DNA of 21,600 nucleotides from assembly GCA_946479905.1 (NCBI GenBank), contig CAMLIA010000054.1, positions 1 through 21,600 of the forward strand, written 5' to 3'. The translations under genes were made by a program, and so were the position numbers. Under the pieces are notes generated by a model. The model saw only the letters and a list, made by a program, of their open reading frames with translations. It was not told where the DNA came from and searched no databases. Positions 7,687-14,728 of this stretch are shown here, in pieces. Within the stretch, counting starts at the first letter, position 1, and the number at the start of each line of letters is the position of its first letter. Source of the DNA: an uncultured Frankiales bacterium (lineage in GTDB: Bacteria > Actinomycetota > Actinomycetes > Mycobacteriales > SCTD01).

Positions 7687-7716
7687 GGTGCGGGCCCGTC
7701 ACCGCGGGCCCGCACC
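7687..7716. terminator. GC-rich hairpin after the surface protein gene
   Basis: A perfect 12-bp inverted repeat (7687-7698 and 7705-7716) with a 6-nt loop begins 13 bp after the surface protein stop codon. No T-run follows, as is common in high-GC actinomycetes, so it may end transcription or only stabilise the 3' end. It separates the surface protein from the DUF4229 gene. Confidence 0.6.
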
Positions 7717-7731
7717 GCGTACGCGGTGGGC

Positions 7732-8010
7732 ATGTCGTTGCGCCGGGCGTTCGTCGTCTACACCCTCGGACGGCTCGGTCTGCTCGTCCTGTCGGGGGTC
7801 ATCGTCTGGGGTGCGTCGGGTCTGCTCGGGCACGAGGTCAACGGCCTGCCGCTGCTGCTCCTCGCGCTGCTGGGCTCCGCGCTGCTGACCCTGGTGCTGC
7901 TGCGCGAGCAGCGCGACCAGCTCGCGGCGGCCCTCGCGGCCTCCCGGAGCGCCAAGGCCGAGACCGCGGCGGCGCGCCGCGCCCGCCTCGACGAGACGCC
8001 GCAGGGCTAG
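7732..8010 (+). CDS. DUF4229-type small membrane protein
   Basis: This 92-residue protein has two hydrophobic segments, about residues 11-31 and 40-56, then a charged Ala/Arg/Glu-rich cytoplasmic helix (REQRDQLAAALAASRSAKAE). The pattern, with an N-terminal RRAFVVYTLGRLGLL start, matches the actinobacterial DUF4229 family, whose function is unknown. The ATG at 7732 is taken; a GTG two codons earlier (7726) is possible and neither has a clear ribosome site. It ends 9 bp before the polymerase gene, so the two are probably co-transcribed. Confidence 0.72.
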   Translation: MSLRRAFVVYTLGRLGLLVLSGVIVWGASGLLGHEVNGLPLLLLALLGSALLTLVLLREQRDQLAAALAASRSAKAETAAARRARLDETPQG

Positions 8011-8019
8011 CCGCCCGGC

Positions 8020-9579
8020 GTGCTGGCCGTCGTCGTCCGCGGGTCGTCGGTCGGCCTCGCCACCGGTACCCGCGCGTGGCAGGGGTCGCCGGCCGAGGTC
8101 GCCGCCTCGACCGACCGGCTGGTGCTGTGGAGCGCGGGCACCACTGCCCTGCTGCCGCTCCGGCCCCGCCAGGTCTGGGACCTGGCGGCGGTCCACAAGG
8201 TCCTGTACGGCGGGCGGCGCGACGACCCGCACGCCGTCTGGTCCGCCGCGCACGACCTGCCGGCACCGGCACGGGGCGACGACTTCGCCCTGCTCGACTC
8301 GGCGCTGATGGCCGTCGAGCCCTACGCGGCGCCGGTCCGGGCGGACGGGTCGCTGCACCCGGACGCCTTCCGGTTCGCCGCCGTCGAGGAGCTCGCCGCG
8401 CTCGCGCTCCAGGTGCAGGCCAGGCAGGAGGCGGCGCTGCGCGCGCTGCCCGACCCGCGGGCCGACCCGGTCGGCCCGCACCTGCGCGTGGTCACGGCGT
8501 GGGCGGAGTCGGCCGCCGCCCTGCTGTGCGTCGAGCTGGCTGCGGACGGGCTGCCGTTCGACACCGAGGCAGGGCTCGCGCTGGTCGGCAGGCTCATCCA
8601 GGCCGACGACAGGGCGGCCCGCGACGCCCCCGTCCTCGCGCTGTTCCGCGGCGACGACGTCGACCTGCGCAACCCGGCGTCGGTCCGGGACGCCCTGGCG
8701 CGGCTGGGGATCGACGTGCCCGACACCCGCTCGTGGCGGCTCGAGGCGTACCGCACCGCGCACCCCGCCGTCGAGGCGCTGCTCGCCTGGCGCAAGGCCG
8801 AGCGGGTCGCGACGACCTACGGCTACGACTGGATCGACGCCCACGTCCGCGACGGGCGGCTGCGGGGGGAGTGGACGGCGGCCGACGGTGGTGCCGGCCG
8901 GATGACCGCGTCCGCGGGCCTGCACTCGCTGCCTGCGGAGCTCCGGTCGGCGATCGCCGCGGAGCCCGGGCACGTCCTGGTGCGCGCCGATCTCGGGCAG
9001 GTCGAGCCGCGGGTGCTCGCCGCCGTCTCGGGCGACCGCGGGTTCGCCGCCGCAGCGGCGCAGGACGACCTCTACACGCCCGTCGCGACGATGCTGGGCG
9101 TCGACCGGCCGACCGCCAAGGTGGCGGTGCTCGCTGCCATGTACGGCCAGACGTCCGGCGCCGCCGGTCAGGCGCTGCGCGAGATGGAGCGCGCGTACCC
9201 GACGGCGCTGGCGTTCCTGCGCGCGGCCGAGGAGCACGGCCGGGTCGGCAACGACCTCCGGACCCACGGCGGCCGGCTGGTGCGCGTCGGCACCGGAGGG
9301 CTGGGGAGGTACGCGCGCAACGCGGTCGTGCAGGGCGCGGCCGCCGAGCTGTTCAAGGCCTGGGCGGCCGCGGTCCGCAACGGGTTGCGCGGCGGGCGCG
9401 TGGTGCTCTGCCTGCACGACGAGCTGCTGCTCCACGTGCCGGCCGCCGAGGCCGAGGACGCCGTGGCGCTGCTGCACGCGGCACTCGCCTCGACCAGCGG
9501 GCACTGGGCCGCCGGGTCAGGCGTGCGCTTCGTCGCGGACGTCGCGGTCGTGCAGCGCTGGTCCGACGCGAAGGGCTAG
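8020..9579 (+). CDS. PolA-like family A DNA polymerase (actinobacterial bifunctional 3'-5' exonuclease/polymerase type)
   Basis: The C-terminal half of this 519-residue protein is a family A polymerase domain. Motif A is RADLGQVEPR (Asp324, Glu329), motif B is RPTAKVAVLAAMYGQ (Arg363, Lys367, Tyr375, Gly376), and motif C is LHDE (His466, Asp467, Glu468). All key metal and nucleotide residues are therefore present. The N-terminal ~170 residues fit the position of the 3'-5' exonuclease-like domain, but I cannot find a clear DxE motif, so proofreading is probably lost. There is no 5' nuclease domain, and the protein is much shorter than replicative Pol I, so it is a second family A enzyme with a likely repair or accessory role. 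The GTG start lacks a strong ribosome site. Its stop shares CTAG with the opposing flotillin stop. Confidence 0.85.
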   Translation: MLAVVVRGSSVGLATGTRAWQGSPAEVAASTDRLVLWSAGTTALLPLRPRQVWDLAAVHKVLYGGRRDDPHAVWSAAHDLPAPARGDDFALLDSALMAVEPYAAPVRADGSLHPDAFRFAAVEELAALALQVQARQEAALRALPDPRADPVGPHLRVVTAWAESAAALLCVELAADGLPFDTEAGLALVGRLIQADDRAARDAPVLALFRGDDVDLRNPASVRDALARLGIDVPDTRSWRLEAYRTAHPAVEALLAWRKAERVATTYGYDWIDAHVRDGRLRGEWTAADGGAGRMTASAGLHSLPAELRSAIAAEPGHVLVRADLGQVEPRVLAAVSGDRGFAAAAAQDDLYTPVATMLGVDRPTAKVAVLAAMYGQTSGAAGQALREMERAYPTALAFLRAAEEHGRVGNDLRTHGGRLVRVGTGGLGRYARNAVVQGAAAELFKAWAAAVRNGLRGGRVVLCLHDELLLHVPAAEAEDAVALLHAALASTSGHWAAGSGVRFVADVAVVQRWSDAKG

Positions 9580-10712
9580 GCCTCCTCGGCAGGGGCTTCC
9601 TCGTCGTACAGGACCTCGCCGTCGACGTTGCTGGGCATCGCGGCGGTCAGGCTCTTGAGGATCGCGATCCCTTGCCCGGCAAGGGAGGCAACGGTCCCGT
9701 TCAGGCCCTCGGCGCCGTTGAGGACCGTGAGGTTGGCGCCCTGCAGGCCCTCCGCCGCGGCCCGCAGCAGGTCCGGCAGCTGGCTGATCAGCTGCTGGTC
9801 GAGCGCGATCCGGCCCTCCGCCGCGGCGGCACCTGCGGAGAGCTTCGTCGCCTCGGCCTGCGCCTTGGCGAGCGTCTTGATGCGCTCCGCCTCGGCGAGC
9901 GCGGGCTTGACGACCTCCGCGATCAGCTCGGCCTCGCGCAGCTCGGCGTTCTTCTTGGCCACCAGGGCCTGCTCGGCGAGCACCGCCTGCTGCGCCTGGG
10001 CCTCCGCCAGCGGGCCGGACTGCGCGGCGGTGGCCTGCGCCTGGTCGATCTCGGCCTGGTACTGCGCGCGCTTGATCGCCGTCTGCCTGGCGAACTCCGC
10101 CTGGTTCCGGTCGGACTCCTGCTGCGCCATCGCGCTGGCCTGGTCCGCCTGCGCCTGCGCGATCTTCGCCGCCTGGTTGACCGTCGCCTGGTGCGGCGCG
10201 GCGAGCGCCGCGATGTAGCCGCTGCCCTTGTCGTCGATGCTCTGGATCTGCAGCGAGTCGACCGTCAGGCCGAGGTGACCCATCTCGACCTTGCTGGCGT
10301 CGAGGACGTTCTCGGCCAGGGTCTGGCGCTCGCGGATGATGCTCTCGACCGTCATCGAGCCGACGATGCTGCGCAGGTGGCCGGCGAAGATCTGCCCGGT
10401 CAGCGCGTCCATGTGGTCCTGGTCGTCGAGGAAGCGCTGTGCCGCCGCCGCGATGCTCGCCGGATCACTGCCGACCTTGAAGGCGATGACGGCCTTGACC
10501 AGCAGCGTGATGCCCTGCTGCGTGACGCAGTCGTCGGTGACGACGGCCTCCCGCATCGCCAGGCTGAGGAAGCTCGCCTTGCGGAACACCGGCAGCACGA
10601 ACGCGCCGTGCCCGCTGACGATCCGGAACGGCAGCGCCCCGTCCGCCGACTTCTGCTTGCCGCCGCTGATGAGCATCGCCTCGTTGGGCGCGGGCACCCG
10701 CCAACCGAACAC
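9576..10712 (-). CDS. Flotillin-like SPFH/band 7 protein
   Basis: Flotillins assemble on the inner face of the membrane in lipid-ordered patches. The 378-residue protein starts MFGWRVPAPNEAMLISGG, typical of the bacterial flotillin SPFH domain (about 1-170; VESIIRERQTLAENVLDASK near the end of it). A long Ala/Gln/Glu-rich coiled coil follows (about 170-310), and an acidic C-terminus (YDEEAPAEEA). No membrane helix is obvious, so attachment would be by the SPFH face or a partner. The GTG start is 4 nt after a perfect AGGAGG, and this ribosome site overlaps the stop codon of the upstream NfeD-like gene (TAGGAGG), implying coupling. The frame is open 24 bp further upstream, but the ribosome site fixes the start. 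Confidence 0.88.
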   Translation of the reverse strand: MFGWRVPAPNEAMLISGGKQKSADGALPFRIVSGHGAFVLPVFRKASFLSLAMREAVVTDDCVTQQGITLLVKAVIAFKVGSDPASIAAAAQRFLDDQDHMDALTGQIFAGHLRSIVGSMTVESIIRERQTLAENVLDASKVEMGHLGLTVDSLQIQSIDDKGSGYIAALAAPHQATVNQAAKIAQAQADQASAMAQQESDRNQAEFARQTAIKRAQYQAEIDQAQATAAQSGPLAEAQAQQAVLAEQALVAKKNAELREAELIAEVVKPALAEAERIKTLAKAQAEATKLSAGAAAAEGRIALDQQLISQLPDLLRAAAEGLQGANLTVLNGAEGLNGTVASLAGQGIAILKSLTAAMPSNVDGEVLYDEEAPAEEA

Positions 10713-10720
10713 GTGGCCTC

Positions 10721-10930
10721 CTACAGCCCGGCCCACGGCTCGACGTCGACCGTGCGGTTCCCGCGGTCGTGGACCACGAGCACCTTAGAGCCGACGGGGA
10801 TCTCCTCGCGCCCGAGGGCGAAGTAGCGCTCGCGCATCCCGTACACCAGCAGGCTCACCTCGCCGGGCTCGTCGCCGCCCTCGATCCGGGTGACGACCTC
10901 ACCCACCTTGCCCACCAGCACCTCGTCCAC
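10721..10930 (-). CDS. NfeD-like OB-fold small protein
   Basis: The product is about 69 residues: MDEVLVGKVGEVVTRI, then a glycine/beta-rich run through GEVSLLVYG, PVGSKVLVV and TVDVEPW. This resembles the C-terminal OB fold of NfeD proteins, which pair with flotillin/SPFH proteins. No transmembrane part is present, unlike full-length NfeD. The gene is 8 bp upstream of the flotillin gene and its stop lies in that gene's ribosome site, which supports a partnership. The start is a choice between ATG at 10936 and GTG at 10930; I prefer the GTG because TAGGGT at 10938-10943 is only 1 nt from the ATG but 7 nt from the GTG, fitting a leaderless mRNA. Confidence 0.72.
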   Translation of the reverse strand: MDEVLVGKVGEVVTRIEGGDEPGEVSLLVYGMRERYFALGREEIPVGSKVLVVHDRGNRTVDVEPWAGL

Positions 10931-10937
10931 CCCCATG

Positions 10938-10943
10938 ACCCTA
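10938..10943 (-). promoter_or_regulatory. Predicted -10 box (TAGGGT) of the NfeD-like/flotillin operon
   Basis: TAGGGT on the minus strand matches TANNNT and is identical to the hexamer before menB. It is 7 nt from GTG 10930, so the transcript would begin at that codon. No Shine-Dalgarno sequence at useful spacing is seen. The -35 is not clear. Confidence 0.42.
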
Positions 10944-10960
10944 GGGGCGGCGGGTGAGCG

Positions 10961-11059
10961 GGGCGGAGAAGCAGCAGACACGAGGCCCGGTGCCCACGTC
11001 CGGCGCGCGCTGAGCGGGGTCGGCGGCGGGGACGGCTCGTCTCTGCTGCTTCTGCGCCC
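10961..11059. repeat. Long inverted repeat with 51-nt loop between menA and the NfeD-like gene
   Basis: The arms 10967-10984 (AGAAGCAGCAGACACGAG) and 11036-11053 match as reverse complements at 17 of 18 positions. After one mismatch the pairing continues for 5 more G/C pairs out to 10961 and 11059. The 51-nt interior is GC-rich with no open frame. It begins 13 bp after the menA stop and ends 18 bp before the predicted -10 box of the next minus-strand gene. It could be the menA terminator, a transcript-stabilising structure or a small mobile repeat; no flanking target duplication is visible. Confidence 0.6.
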
Positions 11060-11072
11060 GCCCGCCGCGACG

Positions 11073-11942
11073 TCAGGCCAGGGCGAGGCCGGCGCCGAGC
11101 AGGACACCGAAGGCGAGCTGGAGCTTGCCCGTCGCCTGCAGCACCGCGACCAGCTCGCGGCCCTTGGCCCCCGCCCGCACCAGCCGCAGCGGCGCGACCG
11201 CGAGGGGGATCGCCAGCAGGGCGAGCAGCGCGCCCGGGCGGGTGGGTGCCGCCGCCAGCGCGAACACGAACGGCACCACGACGAGCGCCTGGTAGAGCAG
11301 CCGGCTGCGGGCGTCGCCCAACCGGACGGCAAGGGTGAGCTTGTCGTGCTCGCGGTCGGTGGGGATGTCCCGGACGTTGTTGGTGACGAGGATGGCGCAG
11401 GCGAGCGCGCCCGAGGCGATGCCGCCGGCGACGGCGAGCCAGGTGATGCGCTCGGCCTGGACGTACGTCGTGCCGATCACCGCGACCAGGCCGAAGAAGA
11501 CGAACACCGACACCTCGCCGAGGCCCCGGTAGCCGTAGGGGTTCTTGCCGCCGGTGTACCCCCAGGCCGCGGCGATGGCGAGCAGCCCGACGAGCAGCAG
11601 CCAGGGCGTCGTGAGCAGCGCCAGGGCGAGCCCGGCACAGGCGGCCACCGCGAAGGACGCCAGGGCCGCGCGCAGCACCGCCCGGGGGGTGGCGTGGCCG
11701 CCGCCGACGAGGCGCAGCGGCCCCACCCGCACCTCGTCGGTGCCGCGGATGCCGTCGCTGTAGTCGTTCGCGTAGTTGACGCCGACCTGCAGCGCGAGCG
11801 CGACGACCAGGGCGAGCAGCGCCCGCCCGGGACGGAAGGAGGAGGCGGCGACAGCGGCACCGGTGCCCACGAGGACCGGCGAGATCGCGGCGGGCAGCGT
11901 CCGGGGGCGGGCGCCTTCGACCCAGTGGGCGAGGGAGGTCAT
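11073..11942 (-). CDS. menA: 1,4-dihydroxy-2-naphthoate polyprenyltransferase MenA
   Basis: MenA is a UbiA-superfamily membrane enzyme that joins DHNA to a polyprenyl diphosphate, with loss of CO2, giving demethylmenaquinone. The 289-residue product has about eight or nine hydrophobic segments. The first Asp-rich motif is NYANDYSDGIRG (residues 56-67; Asp60, Asp63) and the second is NNVRDIPTDREHDKLTLAVR in the second half. The LGEVSVFVFFG region is also typical of MenA. The ATG overlaps the menE stop by 4 bp (ATGA), so it is the last gene of menB-menE-menA. A long inverted repeat follows the stop codon. Confidence 0.95.
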   Translation of the reverse strand: MTSLAHWVEGARPRTLPAAISPVLVGTGAAVAASSFRPGRALLALVVALALQVGVNYANDYSDGIRGTDEVRVGPLRLVGGGHATPRAVLRAALASFAVAACAGLALALLTTPWLLLVGLLAIAAAWGYTGGKNPYGYRGLGEVSVFVFFGLVAVIGTTYVQAERITWLAVAGGIASGALACAILVTNNVRDIPTDREHDKLTLAVRLGDARSRLLYQALVVVPFVFALAAAPTRPGALLALLAIPLAVAPLRLVRAGAKGRELVAVLQATGKLQLAFGVLLGAGLALA

Positions 11943-12910
11943 GAGGTGGCCAAGCGTAGGCGGTCGACCTTGCCGCCCGGCAGCACCGGCAGGGCGTCGA
12001 GCACCCGCAGCTCACGCGGAGCCGCCACCCGGCTGACGCGCGAGCCGACCCAGTCGCGGGCCTCGTCCAACGAGAGCGGAGCTGCGAGGACGACGAACGC
12101 GACCACCTTCGACCCCCACTCGGGATCCGGCTGGCCGACCACCGCCACCTCGCGCACCGCGGGGTGCTCCAGGAGCGCTTGCTCCACAGGCCAAGGCGCG
12201 ACCTTCTCGCCGCCGGTGTTGATGAGGTCGTCGGCGCGCCCGAGCACCTCCAGCCTCCCGTCGACGAGCCGACCGACGTCGCTCGTGACGAAGGTGCCCT
12301 CGAAGGGCGCCGAGCCGGAGTAGCCGCGGGCCACCACGGGACCGCGCAGGACGATGCGGTCGGAGACGTCGACCGTGACCCCGGGCAGCGGCGTCCCGTC
12401 GTACACGCACCCGCCGCTGGTCTCGGACATGCCGTAGGTGGTCACCACGTTGATGCCCCGCTCGCGCGCCGCGGTCAGCAGCGACGGTGCCGCCGCCGCG
12501 CCGCCGAGCAGCACAGCCCGCAGCCGCGGCAGCCGCGGGTCGTCGAGCATCCGCACCAGCTGGGTCGGGACGAGCGAGGTGAAGTCGCAGCCGTCTGCGC
12601 TGTCCGACGGCGCGAAGCCGGAGCGGATCACGACCTGCAGCCCCGCGATGTGACTGACGGGCAGCTGGAGCCACCAGCGACCCTCGCCGATCACCTGCGC
12701 CGTCGCCGCACCCGACGCCCGCAGGCAGGCGGCGGTCAGCTCGACCTGCTTGGGCTCCCCGGTCGAGCCGGACGTCGGTACGACGAGGCAGACGTCGTCC
12801 GGGACGGTGCCCGGTGCGAAGCCCACCGGGGGGCCGCCGTCGAGGGCGGCGCGCAGCGCGTCGTAGAGCTCCGGGCCCGGGACAGGTGCGACGACAAGCA
12901 GCGGGCGCAT
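11939..12910 (-). CDS. menE: o-succinylbenzoate-CoA ligase MenE (short actinobacterial form)
   Basis: MenE activates o-succinylbenzoate through an acyl-adenylate to OSB-CoA. At 323 residues it is much shorter than the roughly 450-490 residue enzymes of E. coli or Bacillus; the N-terminal subdomain is reduced, as in other actinobacterial MenE. The ANL-superfamily motifs are intact: TSGSTGEPK (46-54), YGMSETSGG, TSDVGRL, the hinge GRADDLINTGGEKV, and the late PGGKVDR with the adenylation lysine at 314. The ATG follows the menB stop with no gap (TAG then ATG), and the 3' end overlaps menA. It is therefore co-transcribed and probably translated by re-initiation. Confidence 0.93.
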   Translation of the reverse strand: MRPLLVVAPVPGPELYDALRAALDGGPPVGFAPGTVPDDVCLVVPTSGSTGEPKQVELTAACLRASGAATAQVIGEGRWWLQLPVSHIAGLQVVIRSGFAPSDSADGCDFTSLVPTQLVRMLDDPRLPRLRAVLLGGAAAAPSLLTAARERGINVVTTYGMSETSGGCVYDGTPLPGVTVDVSDRIVLRGPVVARGYSGSAPFEGTFVTSDVGRLVDGRLEVLGRADDLINTGGEKVAPWPVEQALLEHPAVREVAVVGQPDPEWGSKVVAFVVLAAPLSLDEARDWVGSRVSRVAAPRELRVLDALPVLPGGKVDRLRLATS

Positions 12911-13792
12911 CTAGAAGTAGTACGGGTAGGGCGCCCAGTCGGGGTCGCGCTTCTCGAGGAACGCGTCGCGGCCCTCCACTGCCTCGTCCGTCATGTAGGC
13001 CAGCCGGGTCGCCTCGCCGGCGAACACCTGCTGCCCCATCAGGCCGTCGTCGACCAGGTTGAAGGCGAACTTCAGCATCCGCTGCGCCTGCGGCGACTTG
13101 CCGAGGATCGTCACGCCCCAGTCGATGGCGGTCCGCTCCAGCTCGGCGTGCGGCACCACCTTGTTGACCGCTCCCATCCGGTGCATCGCCTCGGCGTTGT
13201 GCACCTCGCCCAGGAAGAAGATCTGCCGGGCGAACTTCTGACCGACCTGCCGGGCGAGGTACGCGCTGCCGTAGCCGCCGTCGAAGCTGCCCACGTCGGC
13301 GTCGGTCTGCTTGAACCGCGCGTGCTCCTGCGACGCGAGCGTCAGGTCGCAGACGACGTGCAGCGAGTGCCCACCACCCGCGGCCCAGCCGTTGACGACC
13401 GCGATGACGACCTTGGGCATGGTGCGGATGAGTCGCTGCACCTCGAGGATGTGGAGGCGTCCCATGTCGGAGCGGCCCTCGTACTCGTAGCCCGACCGCC
13501 CCCGGATCCGCTGGTCGCCGCCCGAGCAGAACGCCCACCCGCCGTCCTTGGGGGCCGGCCCGTTGCCGGTGAGGAGGACGCAGCCGACATCGGGGGTCAT
13601 CCGGGCGTGGTCGAGCGCCCGGTAGAGCTCGTCCACCGTGCCGGGCCGGAAGGCGTTGCGCACCTCGGGCCGGTCGAACGCGATCCGCACGATGCCGTGC
13701 GACACGTGCCGGTGGTAGGTGATGTCCTGGAGCTCGAAGCCCTCGACGGCCCTCCACGCAGCAGGGTCGAAGGTCTCTGACACGGTGTTCAC
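12911..13792 (-). CDS. menB: 1,4-dihydroxy-2-naphthoyl-CoA synthase MenB (type II)
   Basis: MenB, a crotonase-fold hexamer, closes the ring of OSB-CoA to DHNA-CoA. The 293-residue product has the oxyanion-hole motifs FCSGGDQ (88-94) and GWAAGGGHSLH (135-145) and the MenB-specific VGSFDGGYGSAYLARQVGQK (Asp171). The residue after QT is Asp164, where the E. coli enzyme has a glycine that binds bicarbonate; this marks the bicarbonate-independent type II, as in M. tuberculosis. The GTG start at 13792 directly abuts the divergent menC start. TAGGGT lies 6 nt upstream of this GTG, supporting a leaderless start; an in-frame GTG at 13783 is the alternative. It leads the menB-menE-menA unit. Confidence 0.95.
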   Translation of the reverse strand: MNTVSETFDPAAWRAVEGFELQDITYHRHVSHGIVRIAFDRPEVRNAFRPGTVDELYRALDHARMTPDVGCVLLTGNGPAPKDGGWAFCSGGDQRIRGRSGYEYEGRSDMGRLHILEVQRLIRTMPKVVIAVVNGWAAGGGHSLHVVCDLTLASQEHARFKQTDADVGSFDGGYGSAYLARQVGQKFARQIFFLGEVHNAEAMHRMGAVNKVVPHAELERTAIDWGVTILGKSPQAQRMLKFAFNLVDDGLMGQQVFAGEATRLAYMTDEAVEGRDAFLEKRDPDWAPYPYYF

Positions 13793-14728
13793 GTGCCCAC
13801 CCTAGAAGTGCACGTCGTCGCGCTGCCGATGCGCGTGCCGTTCCGGGGCGTCACGACCCGGGAGGCCCTGCTGCTCAGGGGTTCTCGCGGATGGGGGGAG
13901 TTCAGCCCCTTCGTGGAGTACGACGACGGCGAGGCTGCCCACTGGCTCGCCGCCGCTCTGGAGGCCGCCGATCAGGGGTTCCCCGCGCCGGTGCGCACCC
14001 GGGTGCCCGTCAACGCGACGGTGCCCGCGGTGCCGGCGGCCGACGTCGCCGCCGTGCTGGCCCGGTTCCCCGGGTGCACCACCGCCAAGGTGAAGGTCGC
14101 CCAGGCGGGGCAGTCGCTGCGCGACGACGTGGAGCGGGTCGCCGCGGTGCGGGAGCTCGTGCCGCGCGTCCGCGTGGACGCCAACGGTGCCTGGACCGTC
14201 GACGAGGCGGTGACGGCGCTGCAGTCGCTGGGGGAGCTGGAGTACGCCGAGCAGCCGTGCGCGACGGTCGAGGAGCTCGCGCAGGTCCGGCGCCGGGTCG
14301 ACGTGCGGATCGCCGCGGACGAGTCGGTGCGCAAGGCCACCGACCCGTTGCGCGTCGCGCGCCTGCAGGCCGCGGACGTCGTGGTGCTGAAGGTCGCGCC
14401 GCTGGGCGGGGTGCGCCGGGCCCTCGCGGTCGCGGAGGAGTGCGGGCTGCCCGTGGTCGTGTCCAGTGCCCTCGACACCAGCGTCGGCATCCGTGCCGGT
14501 GTCGCGCTGGCGGCCGCGCTGCCGGCGCTGCCGTTCGCCTGCGGCCTCGCGACCACGTCGCTCATGGCGGCCGACGTGGTCACCGACTCCCTCGACGGTG
14601 CCGGGGGGTTCCTGCCGGTCCGGGACGTCGTGCCGTCGCCGGACCTGCTGTCCCGGTACGCCGCGCCGACCGACCGGCAGCAGTGGTGGCGCGACCGGCT
14701 CGCGCGGGTGCTTGAGTTGCTGCCGTGA
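13793..14728 (+). CDS. menC: o-succinylbenzoate synthase MenC
   Basis: MenC dehydrates SHCHC to o-succinylbenzoate and belongs to the enolase superfamily. In the 311-residue protein the catalytic pattern is complete: KVK at 99-101 (Lys101 as base), metal ligands Asp129 (VRVDANG), Glu153 (YAEQP) and Asp176 (AADES), and the second base Lys200 (VLKVAP). The capping-domain segment GWGEFSPFVEY near 33-43 is typical of the actinobacterial form. The GTG start shares CACGTG with menB; GTG at 13808 or ATG at 13829 are alternatives, but the first strand LEVHVVALPMR favours the early start. No ribosome site is evident. The stop overlaps menD by 4 bp (GTGA). Confidence 0.93.
   Translation: MPTLEVHVVALPMRVPFRGVTTREALLLRGSRGWGEFSPFVEYDDGEAAHWLAAALEAADQGFPAPVRTRVPVNATVPAVPAADVAAVLARFPGCTTAKVKVAQAGQSLRDDVERVAAVRELVPRVRVDANGAWTVDEAVTALQSLGELEYAEQPCATVEELAQVRRRVDVRIAADESVRKATDPLRVARLQAADVVVLKVAPLGGVRRALAVAEECGLPVVVSSALDTSVGIRAGVALAAALPALPFACGLATTSLMAADVVTDSLDGAGGFLPVRDVVPSPDLLSRYAAPTDRQQWWRDRLARVLELLP
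13799..13804 (-). promoter_or_regulatory. Predicted -10 box (TAGGGT) of menB-menE-menA, inside menC
   Basis: TAGGGT on the minus strand is separated from the menB GTG by 6 nt (GGGCAC). It lies within codons 3 and 4 of menC on the other strand, so the promoter is embedded in the opposing gene. AGGG could also act as a weak ribosome site at 7 nt if transcription started further upstream. Confidence 0.48.

Noticed and set aside
10937..11332. Upstream extension of the NfeD-like frame to about 200 residues
   Set aside because: It would run antisense-like through the inverted repeat and out of frame through menA, with Arg/Ser/Pro-rich low-complexity sequence.
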